A stretch of DNA of 64,000 nt, taken from Flammeovirga sp. EKP202 (GTDB taxonomy: Bacteria > Bacteroidota > Bacteroidia > Cytophagales > Flammeovirgaceae). A program made the translations under genes and the position numbers. Below, one piece after another: positions 43,711-52,924 of the stretch. The DNA is taken from the NCBI RefSeq assembly GCF_014534745.1, contig NZ_JACVVP010000009.1, positions 1 to 64,000 on the forward strand, read 5' to 3'. Numbering within the stretch: position 1 is the stretch's first letter; every line of letters starts with the position of its first letter. The notes under the pieces are model-generated. The model did not search any database. It had not been told where the DNA came from and was given only the letters and a program-made list of their open reading frames with translations.

Positions 43711-44916
43711 ATGAAATACCTATTTATTCTGACGTTTACTTTAATCTCTTTTCAGCTTTTAGCCCAAAAAGAGATCAAAGAGTATTTGAAAAACAATACA
43801 AAAGAGATCAAATCTATTGATATCAATTATGATGGAAATGAAGATTTAAAAGCAGTTAAGAATGCCATTGGAAATGCGAAAATAGTCTTACTTGGAGAAC
43901 AAGATCATGGTGATGCTTCTACTTTTTTGATGAAAGCTAGGCTTGTCAAATATTTACATGAAGAGTGTGGATTTGATGTAATCGCTTTTGAAAGTAACTT
44001 TTATCAGCTACATGGTGCCTTTGAAAAAGATGCTTTCAATTTTGAGGATGCCTATGAGGATATCTTTCCTATATGGACGAGATGCGGAGAGTGTGAACCA
44101 ATTTTTTCTTACTTGGAAAACTCACTAAAAACGGAAAACCCACTTTTCATTTCGGGGTTTGATATGCAAACCTATTTTACCAAAGATTACGCTTCTGATT
44201 TCAGGGAGTTTTTGAAAATAAATAATTTAAAAGTTTCGAATGAAGAACAGTTCTTTAGTGTTTTTGATGTATTGGTTGAAAACAACAATGCCAATAATCT
44301 AGAAAAAGAGGAGTTAGAATTTTATTTTAAAGAACTGGATCAATTGTATTCCTCTTATCCTAGAGATGATTTTTGGAAGCAAGAATTACATAGTCTAATT
44401 GGTTACTCAAAAATGAGAGTTGCACCCAATATGCGAGAAACACTAAATACTCGTGATAAGTACATGGCCGATAATTTACTGTGGTTGTCGAACAAGCGTT
44501 TTAAGGACAAAAAAATTATAGTTTGGGCTCATAATTTTCATATTGCTAGAAATTTATCAAAGAAAACGGTCACGCTTGGAGGTGAGACATACAAAGCACT
44601 AGGTGATCAAATCTACAGTATAGGTTTTACTTCATTTAGTGGAAGTACAGGCTGGACTAATCAAACGAGTAAAAGGTTTAATTATGAAATCAAAAAGCCA
44701 TATAAGAAGAGTATTGAAAATGACTTTCAAACATTGGGTTACAAACAGGCTTTCTTAGATTTTAAATCTTATTCTGGTAAAAAATCAATCTTTTCTATGA
44801 AGGGATTAAAACATGGTGTTGAAAGAAGAGATTGGTTAAACATCTTTGATGGCGTGATTTATATTGAAGAAATGACTCCTTGTACAAAGAAGATAGAACC
44901 GTTGGTGATCAAATAA
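43711..44916 (+). CDS. Erythromycin-esterase-like exported protein
   Basis: The 401-residue protein has a signal peptide (FILTFTLISFQLLAQ). It shows the erythromycin esterase family pattern: VLLGEQDHGDAS with Glu63 and His66 in the metal or active-site region, DVIAFESNF soon after, and WAHNFHIAR late in the domain. The fold is that of EreA and succinoglycan-synthesis-like esterases. Export and lack of resistance context suggest another ester substrate rather than macrolide resistance. It is followed by a strong terminator. Confidence 0.85.
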   Translation: MKYLFILTFTLISFQLLAQKEIKEYLKNNTKEIKSIDINYDGNEDLKAVKNAIGNAKIVLLGEQDHGDASTFLMKARLVKYLHEECGFDVIAFESNFYQLHGAFEKDAFNFEDAYEDIFPIWTRCGECEPIFSYLENSLKTENPLFISGFDMQTYFTKDYASDFREFLKINNLKVSNEEQFFSVFDVLVENNNANNLEKEELEFYFKELDQLYSSYPRDDFWKQELHSLIGYSKMRVAPNMRETLNTRDKYMADNLLWLSNKRFKDKKIIVWAHNFHIARNLSKKTVTLGGETYKALGDQIYSIGFTSFSGSTGWTNQTSKRFNYEIKKPYKKSIENDFQTLGYKQAFLDFKSYSGKKSIFSMKGLKHGVERRDWLNIFDGVIYIEEMTPCTKKIEPLVIK

Positions 44917-44939
44917 CTAATGTCAATAGAAAAATATTT

Positions 44940-44985
44940 TGACACAATTATGAAAGGAATACCATAATTATTGTGTCATTTTTTT
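44940..44985 (+). terminator. Terminator after the esterase-like gene
   Basis: TGACACAATTATG and the complementary ATAATTATTGTGTCA pair, followed by seven Ts. It lies 24 bases past the stop. Confidence 0.85.
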
Positions 44986-45114
44986 AGTTTAGATTTTAAA
45001 ACTAACTCTATGGATTTAACATAGTGTAGTTGTTGTTTTCTAAAAATTAACCAATTAAGATTTATTATATAAACTTGAGATTGCAAACTGACGCCCGTCA
45101 TTTTTAATACTTTA

Positions 45115-45270
45115 TAAGCCTTCTACTTTTACGACGCTTTGAACAGGGAATCTGGTGAGAATCCAGAACTGTACCCGCAACTGTAAAAGCTCAAAATGCT
45201 TGAATTACAAAGCCATTGTTTTAACGAGAAGGCAATTCAGGAAAAGAGCAAAGTCAGGAGACCTACTTAG
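45115..45270 (+). promoter_or_regulatory. Cobalamin (B12) riboswitch
   Basis: The leader contains the conserved cobalamin riboswitch blocks in order: GGGAATCTGGTGAGAATCCAG, then CCCGCAACTGTAAAAG at about 45174. The AAGCCATTG and GAGAAGGC elements follow, and the B12 box AAGTCAGGAGACCTAC ends near 45266. Cobalamin binding normally represses the downstream gene. The exact 5' edge is estimated. It lies 112 bases upstream of the lipoprotein gene at 45382, on the same strand, behind a terminator, so that gene is its only evident target. Confidence 0.92.
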
Positions 45271-45381
45271 CGTAAATAAAAAAGGATGAAACTTCGGGAG
45301 TTAAGTATCATATTGTTGCCTCACGGGCAAGTTATGCCTATAGTATTCCTAGAAGTTCATCACACATACTAAAATTTAAAA

Positions 45382-46605
45382 ATGATGAACAAACAATCCA
45401 CATTCTTCAATCAGATCCTTTTATGTACTCTTCTTTTATTCGCAGGCTGTACTTCTAAAGATGACGTAGAACTAAATATTTTTACAGTTTCGTTTGAAAC
45501 AAACGGAGGGACTGAAATTCTGGCACAAGAGATCATTAAAGGCGATAAAGTAAAAGAGCCAATTAATCCAGAACTTGCAGGACACGAATTTCTTCATTGG
45601 ACAAAAGACAATGAAAAATATGATTTTGAAGTAGAGGTAGAAAGTGATTTTACATTAACTGCTCAATGGGAAAAAATCAAGGTGACGTATAGTGTTTCTT
45701 TTGATTTTGATAATGGAAATGAAATGACTCAAGTTATAGTAGAGGAAGCCCAAAACGTCACTTCTCCAGAAACTCCCACAAAAGAAGGTTTTGTATTTGA
45801 CGGTTGGTATCTAGAGGATCAACTATTCGACTTTGAAAGTATAATCACTCAAGATTTAGTCTTAAAAGCGAAGTGGGTAAGCCTTTATGAAACGGTAAAC
45901 TTAAACGACGGAACACTTACAACAACAAATTCTTTTTGGTGGGGTAAAGGAGGGAATTATTTTGAGACCTTCAATGAATTGGACTGTTATGACGAGAAGA
46001 TTATTGATGGGAAAGTGAAAATTAGTAATCTTAACTTCTTGGATATGATGACTATCGTTGGATTTGGTTTATCGAACTACGATGCTTCATCGGTTGATCC
46101 TGATAACTATCCTGCAAATCAATTGGACGTTCAATATGCAGCATATCCTGCACCGGTCAAAGATGGAGAACAATATATTGTAATGTATAAAGCACCAAAA
46201 TCTTTTGGCCCAACATGGAATCCAGATAGTTTAGCATTTGTAGAGCCTGTACAAGTGAATACAATCTCTTTCACCAATAACGCATACGGTTATTTAAGTA
46301 TGACAAAAGGGGATTATATCGCCAAAAAATTTGAAGAGGGAGACTGGTTTAAAATTATTGTAAAAGGATGGGATGTGAATGGACAAGAAACTGGAACCAT
46401 TGAAGTTTTCCTAGCTGAAGGAGAAGAGATTTTAGATACATGGAAAAAAGTAGATTTATCTTCGCTTGGAGTGGTTCAAAAATTAACGTTTGATATGGCT
46501 TCATCTGATCCCGCAGATAGACCACAAGGTGACTTTAAAACACCTATGTATTTCTGTATGAAAGATATTAGTCTCTTCAAGAACTTATCAACTGAGGTAG
46601 AATAG
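45382..46605 (+). CDS. B12-regulated lipoprotein with InlB repeats and DUF4465
   Basis: The 407-residue protein has a lipoprotein signal (ILLCTLLLFAGC). Two InlB/Listeria-Bacteroides-type repeats follow at about residues 33-97 and 100-165 (FTVSFETNGGTEILAQEI and VSFDFDNGNEMTQVIVEE, each ending in W-x-K/AKW). The C-terminal ~235 residues match DUF4465 (NTISFTNNAYGYLSMTKGDY, FKIIVKGWDVNGQETGTIEV, LSSLGVVQKLTFDMASSD). It is probably surface-exposed. Control by a cobalamin riboswitch points to a role in B12 or cobamide capture. No BtuB-type receptor or BtuFCD gene adjoins it. Confidence 0.85.
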   Translation: MMNKQSTFFNQILLCTLLLFAGCTSKDDVELNIFTVSFETNGGTEILAQEIIKGDKVKEPINPELAGHEFLHWTKDNEKYDFEVEVESDFTLTAQWEKIKVTYSVSFDFDNGNEMTQVIVEEAQNVTSPETPTKEGFVFDGWYLEDQLFDFESIITQDLVLKAKWVSLYETVNLNDGTLTTTNSFWWGKGGNYFETFNELDCYDEKIIDGKVKISNLNFLDMMTIVGFGLSNYDASSVDPDNYPANQLDVQYAAYPAPVKDGEQYIVMYKAPKSFGPTWNPDSLAFVEPVQVNTISFTNNAYGYLSMTKGDYIAKKFEEGDWFKIIVKGWDVNGQETGTIEVFLAEGEEILDTWKKVDLSSLGVVQKLTFDMASSDPADRPQGDFKTPMYFCMKDISLFKNLSTEVE

Positions 46606-46638
46606 CATTAATAAAGATTTTAGCCATTAGGCAATTAA

Positions 46639-46686
46639 GGTCTGAAAGAAGTTCTTCACAAAAAACACTTCTTTCAGACCTTTTTA
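46639..46686. terminator. Bidirectional terminator
   Basis: AGGTCTGAAAGAAGT and ACTTCTTTCAGACCT form a 15-base stem followed by TTTT, between convergent genes. Confidence 0.88.
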
Positions 46687-46730
46687 ATTTAAGTTTTCCT
46701 TAAAATTGAGGTAAAATATTGTAATTCAAT

Positions 46731-47117
46731 TTAGAATTGATAGCCGTTGACTGATAATCTAATTTTTCGATTCTTACGCTTCTTTTGAAAGAACATTTTA
46801 TCAATTCCATACAATACACCTGCTCCGATAGCACCTCTTGTTGCTGTTTTCCAAAGATCAATAGAACAAAACTTATTACCTTCCTCGGTCATATCCATAA
46901 GTTCTTTTGATGTTGCAACAATTGTAGTTACGCCGACTGAAATGATTAATTTTTCTTCTGGTTTAATGTTAGGAATTGCAGATAAAGTAAGATAAGAACC
47001 TGCTCCAATTGTGTATCCTACAGCTTTATGTAGAGATTTGTCAGGTGTTCTCCATTCTGATTGACCAAAAGAATGAATAGAAATTAAAGTAAATAATATG
47101 ATAAATAGCTTTTTCAT
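46731..47117 (-). CDS. Exported YfiM-like (DUF2279-like) protein
   Basis: The 128-residue protein has a signal peptide (LFIILFTLISIHSFGQ). The mature start DKSLHKAVGYTIGAGSYLTL resembles the DKxxHFxxGxxIG element of the YfiM/DUF2279 family. Two hydrophobic segments follow and the end is basic (QKKRKNRKIR). Its role is unknown. The DUF link is tentative. Confidence 0.6.
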   Translation of the reverse strand: MKKLFIILFTLISIHSFGQSEWRTPDKSLHKAVGYTIGAGSYLTLSAIPNIKPEEKLIISVGVTTIVATSKELMDMTEEGNKFCSIDLWKTATRGAIGAGVLYGIDKMFFQKKRKNRKIRLSVNGYQF

Positions 47118-47272
47118 GATAATAGACTCAATAGATTTAATGATTGAGAAGGCATAGTAAAAGAAACCTTAACCATTAATTGTAGATAAGAAATAGGGTG
47201 ATACATTAATGTATTGAAATAGCAATTAATTGTATCAACACATTGAAATAGATTGTAGACAATGAAAATAGT

Positions 47273-47695
47273 CTATTCTTCTTCTTCAAAGTGAATTGCT
47301 TTAATAACAAGTTGAATATTTCTATTACCATCAGGTGTATCGATCCACTCGAAATAATCAAGATTAAGGTCCTTTATTTCAAGGTTTGCATTTTCAATAA
47401 GCTGCAATAAAGTAATACCCGCAATTTCATATTGAACTTCTTGATTTTGACCATTAGTCACATAAATACTAGCATACTCTATACTTTCTTCAAGATAAGT
47501 TTGATTCAAATCGCTTTCAGTGACGTTTTCATTGATTTGATAAATAGTTACTCTTCTTGTGCCTGCATTGTCTACTGTTGAACACTGTTCTAAAGTTGTA
47601 ATAGACTGATTATCCGGAGTAATAATCATTTTACTTCCACATCCTGAAAGAATTAAACTTACTAATGCTGCTAAAATTGTAATTGTTTTTTTCAT
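47273..47695 (-). CDS. Small lipoprotein, function unknown
   Basis: The 140-residue protein has a lipoprotein signal (ITILAALVSLILSGC, Cys19). The mature part is acidic and strand-rich (RRVTIYQINENVTE, EYASIYVTNGQNQEVQYEIA, IQLVIKAIHFEEEE). It lies just downstream of a tiny ribbon-helix-helix-like gene on the same strand (39-base gap), so the two may be one unit. No family recognised. Confidence 0.7.
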   Translation of the reverse strand: MKKTITILAALVSLILSGCGSKMIITPDNQSITTLEQCSTVDNAGTRRVTIYQINENVTESDLNQTYLEESIEYASIYVTNGQNQEVQYEIAGITLLQLIENANLEIKDLNLDYFEWIDTPDGNRNIQLVIKAIHFEEEE

Positions 47696-47733
47696 TTTCT
47701 TAAATTTTTTTTGAATGATATGACTTTTTTATT

Positions 47734-47892
47734 CTAGTATTCTTTATTACTGTAATATGAGATTACTCTTTTTGATAAATGCTGGAAGATCTCTGAAACA
47801 TTAGTTCTTTTCTTCCAAGCTATTTCTTTTAGGCTATCAAACTCCTCTTGAGTTACCCTAAATTGTATTGTTTTTTTCTTTAATGTTTTCAT
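47734..47892 (-). CDS. Small ribbon-helix-helix-like protein
   Basis: A 52-codon frame on the minus strand encodes a basic start (KTLKKKTIQFRVTQEEFDSL), then KEIAWKKRTNVSEIFQHLSK and a short YYSNKEY tail. The strand TIQFRVT followed by two helices with V-S-E-I between them is the ribbon-helix-helix layout of small DNA-binding proteins such as CopG, or of mobilization proteins. It could be an autoregulator, an orphan antitoxin, or a mobilisation remnant. The composition is protein-like and the start ATG is clear. Confidence 0.65.
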   Translation of the reverse strand: MKTLKKKTIQFRVTQEEFDSLKEIAWKKRTNVSEIFQHLSKRVISYYSNKEY

Positions 47893-48163
47893 GTTTTTCC
47901 TTTGATGTGTTACAAATGTACTACAGTGTAACAGTGTTACAAAATTACTTAACGTTCATTAGGTAACAATGTTTCCTTTTTTTATTTATTCTGTTTTAAA
48001 TTTGACTATACCTTTATTTTGTTGTGTTTTTTCAATGTATTTGTGCTTGTTTTCTACCATCTACCGATTATATTTTTTTGTCATAAGCTCATCAACTGCT
48101 ATTTTTGATGAAAATGTTGGCTCTTAGTATATTTTTAATCTCTTTATAATAGTGTACATTAAA

Positions 48164-48793
48164 ATGAACAAACAAATCATTCTTACTTTTCTTTCAACAA
48201 TATTTCTGATTATCTCTTGTAATGACATCAATAATGGTTCAACTCAAGACGATCCTATAAGCTCCAAAGAGAAGTGGCTTCACTTTCACCATATTACAGC
48301 AGATGCATTTGATATAAAAGGAATGCCATTACAAATCAAACCAGAAGAAGTGAGATATGGGTTATTTGAGGAAGAAGAAAAAATGTATTCCAAAACCTTT
48401 ATGTATTCACCTGATTCTACTTATTATATTGATATGGATAGCTATGGGTTGGAAATCGCAGAAAATGACGATGGAAGTTTAGAATACTTAGGGAGGGAGA
48501 TTGATATAAAAGTTCAATTAGTGAACGTTTTAACATCAGATTCTTCGGCGATTGAATTGATGATGTGTGGAACATCGTGTTTCCCTGAAGAAGCATACTG
48601 GGAAAATAAAACAACAGTTTCAATTTTAGGGCTTTCTACTGATCGTTCAGAAAAAGTATATCCTACTATTTGGACTTATGATTTGACAAATGGAGCATTT
48701 GTGAAATATATTTCTGAAAAGGAAGTAATACCAACTGATGAAAACTATTTTGAAAAATATAGATTAAACAAACTACTCTCTCTTACCATGTAG
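48164..48793 (+). CDS. Lipoprotein, function unknown
   Basis: The 209-residue protein has a lipoprotein signal (IILTFLSTIFLIISC). The mature part begins NDINNGSTQDDP and has an acidic, Tyr-rich composition with segments such as EKMYSKTFMYSPDSTYYIDM and VNVLTSDSSAIELMMC. Three late cysteines (MCGTSCF region) are notable. An AraC gene starts 18 bases downstream and may be cotranscribed. An upstream ATG at 48152 was rejected in favour of the signal-peptide start. Confidence 0.68.
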   Translation: MNKQIILTFLSTIFLIISCNDINNGSTQDDPISSKEKWLHFHHITADAFDIKGMPLQIKPEEVRYGLFEEEEKMYSKTFMYSPDSTYYIDMDSYGLEIAENDDGSLEYLGREIDIKVQLVNVLTSDSSAIELMMCGTSCFPEEAYWENKTTVSILGLSTDRSEKVYPTIWTYDLTNGAFVKYISEKEVIPTDENYFEKYRLNKLLSLTM

Positions 48794-48811
48794 ATTGAAA
48801 AGAAAGTGAAA

Positions 48812-49672
48812 ATGATCAAAAGCATATCTAGTATTGAGGAGCTGTACCAGTTTATTGGCTTAAAAAGAACACCAATTGATAAAGGTTTCGATGTTTTTAC
48901 ACACGAAGAAACTTATCCTGGTACCCATAAAATGGTTTCTGCTCATCGTCGTGATTTTTATTCTATCATTTTTTTGGAAACTCAGCAAGATGGTGAAATG
49001 CATATCGATCAAAATGTACATTCAAGCCAGCGTGATATATTGTTTTTTCAGTCTCCTCAACATGTTTTTAGTTTTGTGAGGGGGGAGTCTATGAAAGGTT
49101 TTCTGATTTTCTTTACACCTGAAATTTTATTGCCACATGTAACTGATGTTGTATCAGAGTTTTCTTTTTTCAGTACGCTTCAAAATAACCTTGTACATCT
49201 CAATAGAGAAGAAAAAAAGGAAATTATCACTCTTCTTAAATTCATTTTAAAAGAGAAGAAAAATACTAAACTAGTAAAATATTTGTTGCTCTCTTTATTA
49301 GAGAAAAGTAAAATTATTTTTAGTAAACAGATAGATAGCGTAGAGGAAACGTCTGAAAAGCAATTTGTTGAAAAATTTAAGCGTTTAGTGGAGAATAATT
49401 TTATCGAACAAAAGTCAGTAGCCTTTTATGCTGAACAGTTAAACTTGACGGCAAACTATCTGAATGATAAAATAAAAGGATATACAGGTTTAAATGCGAA
49501 AGAACATATTACCAACAGAATACTTTTAGAAGCTAAAAATATGTTGATCTATACAAATATGGACATTGCAGAAGTAAGTTATACTCTTCAATTTAGTCAG
49601 CCCTCTTATTTTGGTCGTTTTTTTAGAAAACATACTAATGTCACACCTAAAGCATATAGAGAGCATCGGTAA
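48812..49672 (+). CDS. AraC-family transcriptional regulator
   Basis: The 286-residue protein has an N-terminal cupin-like region (FYSIIFLETQQDGEMHIDQN, DILFFQSPQHVFSF). Its C-terminal AraC domain shows SVAFYAEQLNLTANYLNDKI for the first helix-turn-helix and AEVSYTLQFSQPSYFGRFFR for the second, ending TPKAYREH. This is the common Bacteroidota type with a ligand-binding cupin. The quinone-oxidoreductase gene 88 bases downstream is a probable target. Confidence 0.92.
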   Translation: MIKSISSIEELYQFIGLKRTPIDKGFDVFTHEETYPGTHKMVSAHRRDFYSIIFLETQQDGEMHIDQNVHSSQRDILFFQSPQHVFSFVRGESMKGFLIFFTPEILLPHVTDVVSEFSFFSTLQNNLVHLNREEKKEIITLLKFILKEKKNTKLVKYLLLSLLEKSKIIFSKQIDSVEETSEKQFVEKFKRLVENNFIEQKSVAFYAEQLNLTANYLNDKIKGYTGLNAKEHITNRILLEAKNMLIYTNMDIAEVSYTLQFSQPSYFGRFFRKHTNVTPKAYREHR

Positions 49673-49760
49673 AAAGTGACAGAACTTCCTTTTTTTGTAT
49701 TACTCCTTATGGCCTTATGTATGGTACTTTTGTATCATCAAATAAATATAGATTATAGCC

Positions 49761-50747
49761 ATGAAAGCAGTTCAAATCACTGAAACAGGAGGAGCGGAAG
49801 TATTAACCCTCAAAGAAATCAATCGACCTGCACCAAAAGCAGGTCAAGTTTTAATAAAAGTACATACCGCCCCAGTTAACTTTATTGATACTATTATCAG
49901 AGAAGGTAATATGCCTCCCGGTATGATGCCAGAATTACCGTTTATACCAGGAGTAGAAGGTGCGGGCATTATTGAAGATGCAAATAATACAGGGCTCAAA
50001 GAGGGGAGTAAGGTAGCCTTTTTAGGAGTGATTGGTTCTTCTGTTTATGCCGAATATGCCTTAGTAGATGCGGATAAATTGATCGTCCTAAATGATGATA
50101 TTGATTTATTGAAAGCGGCCGTTTTACCTGTAAATTATTTTACGGCGTATCATATGCTTAAAAATGTGGCAAGAGTTGAAGAAGGAAAAACTGTATTGAT
50201 ATATGCAGCTTCAGGTGGAGTAGGTACAGCAATCGTTCAAATTTCAAAGCTTTTGAAACTTAACATCATTGCCTTGGAGCGTAAAGAAGAGAAAGTTCAG
50301 AATGCTTTAAATAGGGGTGCAAATTATGCGTTCAATACCTCCGATGATAACTGGAAACAAAAAGTAAAGGAAGCAATAGGAGAAAATAGTATTGATTATG
50401 TGTTCAATCCAGTGGTAGGTAATTCAGTGAAAGATGATCTAGAGTTATTAGCACCATTAGGACATATCGTCATTTTTGGCTTTTTGGCAGGGTTTGGAGA
50501 TTTCTCTTTAATGGAAGAAAGTATTAAACATTTCGGAAAGGCTCCAACTATTTCTTTTTCTGAATTATATGCGACTTATCATCATCAATATGAATTAGTA
50601 GAAAGTGGTTTAAAAGAATTATTCCAATGGTTAGAAGAGGGTAAGATTAATCCAATTTATGAAACAATGCCATTGGATGAGGTGAAGGCAGCTCATGAAA
50701 AATTACAAGCTGGTAAAGTGAAAGGAAAACTACTATTGACAGTTTAG
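49761..50747 (+). CDS. Quinone-oxidoreductase-like MDR dehydrogenase
   Basis: The 328-residue medium-chain reductase lacks the structural zinc cysteines. It has the N-terminal MKAVQITETGGAEVLTLKE, the family signature VPG...EGAGII and the NADPH-binding Rossmann turn AASGGVGTA (about residue 151). It probably reduces small quinones or enals in the cytosol with NADPH. The preceding AraC gene suggests induction by a reactive compound. Start and length are normal. Confidence 0.92.
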   Translation: MKAVQITETGGAEVLTLKEINRPAPKAGQVLIKVHTAPVNFIDTIIREGNMPPGMMPELPFIPGVEGAGIIEDANNTGLKEGSKVAFLGVIGSSVYAEYALVDADKLIVLNDDIDLLKAAVLPVNYFTAYHMLKNVARVEEGKTVLIYAASGGVGTAIVQISKLLKLNIIALERKEEKVQNALNRGANYAFNTSDDNWKQKVKEAIGENSIDYVFNPVVGNSVKDDLELLAPLGHIVIFGFLAGFGDFSLMEESIKHFGKAPTISFSELYATYHHQYELVESGLKELFQWLEEGKINPIYETMPLDEVKAAHEKLQAGKVKGKLLLTV

Positions 50748-51065
50748 AGATCATCAAATATTAGGTCAGTAGCGTAAATTGGGATTAAGTGTTTCTATTA
50801 TTTGGGAACCTTGATCCTTTTTTATTTTATTTCTTTTTTGAGGGGTAATAATATGAAATTCAGACTTTGAATGCAGTAGGTAATTAACTACTTTACTAGC
50901 ATAATTAAGTACCAAGACAAGAATTAAATAAGATCTATTTATGGCTTAGTACTTATTAGATAAATGTGTGCCCTGTTTTTGTCTTACCATTCGGTTGGAT
51001 TAAAAAATCGATCTGCAGAATTCAACTTTAATAATTACATTTTCGATTACCTAATTATTTTACAA
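50748..51065. other. AT-rich intergenic gap, nothing recognisable
   Basis: No hairpin with a convincing T run, RNA motif, repeat or coding remnant was found. It presumably holds the promoter of the HEAT-like protein gene. Confidence 0.45.
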
Positions 51066-51878
51066 ATGAAACTATTGTCAATAACTATATTACTATTCAC
51101 CATTTTTGAAAATAGACTAATAGAAACCAATGATGATTTATCAAACAAACTCATCAAAGAAATAAGAAGTGCAAATCTCAATCACGAATTTGGTCAAGAC
51201 GACTTTTTCCGTATTGATCATCTTTTGAAAGATTACCCCATTTCAAACGGTTTAAGTCTCGTAAGAAATAGTCCAGAATATAAAAACTCGATTTGCACTT
51301 TTTTAAATTCTCCTAATGAGAACAAAAGGGTATTTGCTTATAGATTGATTGGTGTCGCTAAAGATCATAATTTTGATGATGTTTTAATTGAAAGACTTCA
51401 TTCTGATGAATCTTCTTTGCTTAAAACTTGTTGTGCTACTACTTTAATGACAAATGAAGTTCAAGAAGCTTCCGATGATTTATTTCAGCTTTTGTCATCA
51501 TCATCTAGCGGTTTACCCCTAGATATTTTGATTGATAGATATGTAGAATATGACACAAATGCTGTCAAAAAATCTTGTTGGAAGTACATGCATTCCACTT
51601 CCAGAAGTGAACAGATAATGTCAATCCAGATCTTAGCAAATTTTGAGTGTGATCATAAATTACAATCTAAACTTATCGATTTTTTAGAGGAGTGGGAAGA
51701 TGAATATAAAGGTTGGGTGATTTCTTCTATGGCCCTCCAAAAAATGAGTCATTTAAAGCCAATTCTGTCAAAGTATTACGAATTTGAATTCTTAAAAGGA
51801 ATAATTATTGAAGCGTTAGAGGTTAGTCCATCAAAGGAAGATAATATTTATGCTCAGGAGCTGAAAAGGCTGAATTGA
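51066..51878 (+). CDS. Exported HEAT-repeat-like protein
   Basis: The 270-residue protein begins with a short hydrophobic signal (KLLSITILLFTIFENRLI) and then has helical pairs of the HEAT type, such as RVFAYRLIGVAKDHNFDDVL and SLLKTCCATTLMTNEVQEAS, later KGWVISSMALQKMSH. HEAT arrays bind other proteins. An upstream ATG at 50964 was rejected because the signal-like segment begins at 51066. Function unknown. Confidence 0.65.
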   Translation: MKLLSITILLFTIFENRLIETNDDLSNKLIKEIRSANLNHEFGQDDFFRIDHLLKDYPISNGLSLVRNSPEYKNSICTFLNSPNENKRVFAYRLIGVAKDHNFDDVLIERLHSDESSLLKTCCATTLMTNEVQEASDDLFQLLSSSSSGLPLDILIDRYVEYDTNAVKKSCWKYMHSTSRSEQIMSIQILANFECDHKLQSKLIDFLEEWEDEYKGWVISSMALQKMSHLKPILSKYYEFEFLKGIIIEALEVSPSKEDNIYAQELKRLN

Positions 51879-51940
51879 TGTATTCTCCAAAGAAGGATGA
51901 AAAATTACTTAAAGATGTAATACAAAAACTTTGATTTGAA

Positions 51941-52699
51941 ATGAAAAAACTATTATTTCTCCTTCTATTGATATTAATATCCAATTTCTTATTGGCTCAA
52001 AGTCCAACCTCTTTGACGTTCCAAGTAATAGATTCACCTGATGGGTCAAAATATAGTAAAGTGACTGAACTAGTTTTTAAAAAAAACAAAAAAGGTAATT
52101 ATGAATCATATGATTATACAATAAAAGGTGAAAAAGAAGAACGATTGAAATTAGAGGAAAGTCTTATTATTTCTCAATCTCTAGTAGAGAGAATGCTCTT
52201 AACCAAAAGAACCAAAGAGTATTATTGGACTGATTTAGAAAAAGGAAATCAAAAGTGGAATAAGGAATTAATTTTAAGGGAAATAGACTCCAATTATCCA
52301 ATTTTAATTGATTCTATAAAGTTCTGTAACAAATGGGATGCTTACTCATTGAAAGGGGAGTGGATTGGTAGTCAGAGTATTATTATAAAATCGGATTCAA
52401 AAGTCATTTTTGAATACAGTTATGGAGACCGTAAAAATAGAACATTTGATTTAGAAGGTTACCTTTTAACATACCCTTTATTCAATGAACAATTGTCATC
52501 TATTATTTCTACGGAAAGGTTTGATTTTACATTTACAAGTTTGATCAGTATTTTAGAATATTACAATAAAACACTAGAATGTGAAGAGTACTATTATGCT
52601 GAATTTATGAAGGAGAATCCAGAACGTACAAGAGTTGAAAATAGAATGAGAGTAGGGTGGGACTTTCATCAATATTTAAGTCAAAGAGAGAAGAAATAA
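51941..52699 (+). CDS. Exported protein, function unknown
   Basis: The 252-residue protein has a clear signal peptide (LLFLLLLILISNFLLAQ). The mature part is rich in strands and charged residues (SYDYTIKGEKEERLKLEE, SKVIFEYSYGDRKNRTFDL) and ends with a basic Q-R-E-K-K tail. It lies 62 bases after the HEAT-like gene, perhaps cotranscribed. Not recognised. Confidence 0.7.
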   Translation: MKKLLFLLLLILISNFLLAQSPTSLTFQVIDSPDGSKYSKVTELVFKKNKKGNYESYDYTIKGEKEERLKLEESLIISQSLVERMLLTKRTKEYYWTDLEKGNQKWNKELILREIDSNYPILIDSIKFCNKWDAYSLKGEWIGSQSIIIKSDSKVIFEYSYGDRKNRTFDLEGYLLTYPLFNEQLSSIISTERFDFTFTSLISILEYYNKTLECEEYYYAEFMKENPERTRVENRMRVGWDFHQYLSQREKK

Positions 52700-52924
52700 G
52701 AGAATTGAGAATGAATTTGCTAAGAACTCAATCAACATGCCGTATTGGGAAATATCAAATCTCAGCAGTAATTAATGCGATAAAGAATAAAATTCCTGTT
52801 TTAGGTATACACCCTATAAAAATTCTAGATTGAATTTTTGAACTTAGTTATTCAGTTTTCTATTTTGGTTGATATTATCCCAATTCAAAAATTGGTTTAT
52901 CATTTAACAATAGCAGAGTTGCGA

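Noticed and set aside
52711-52833. A 40-codon frame between two exported-protein genes
   Set aside because: Translation (start NLLRTQSTCR) has no recognisable features, no promoter was found, and chance frames of this size are expected in AT-rich DNA.
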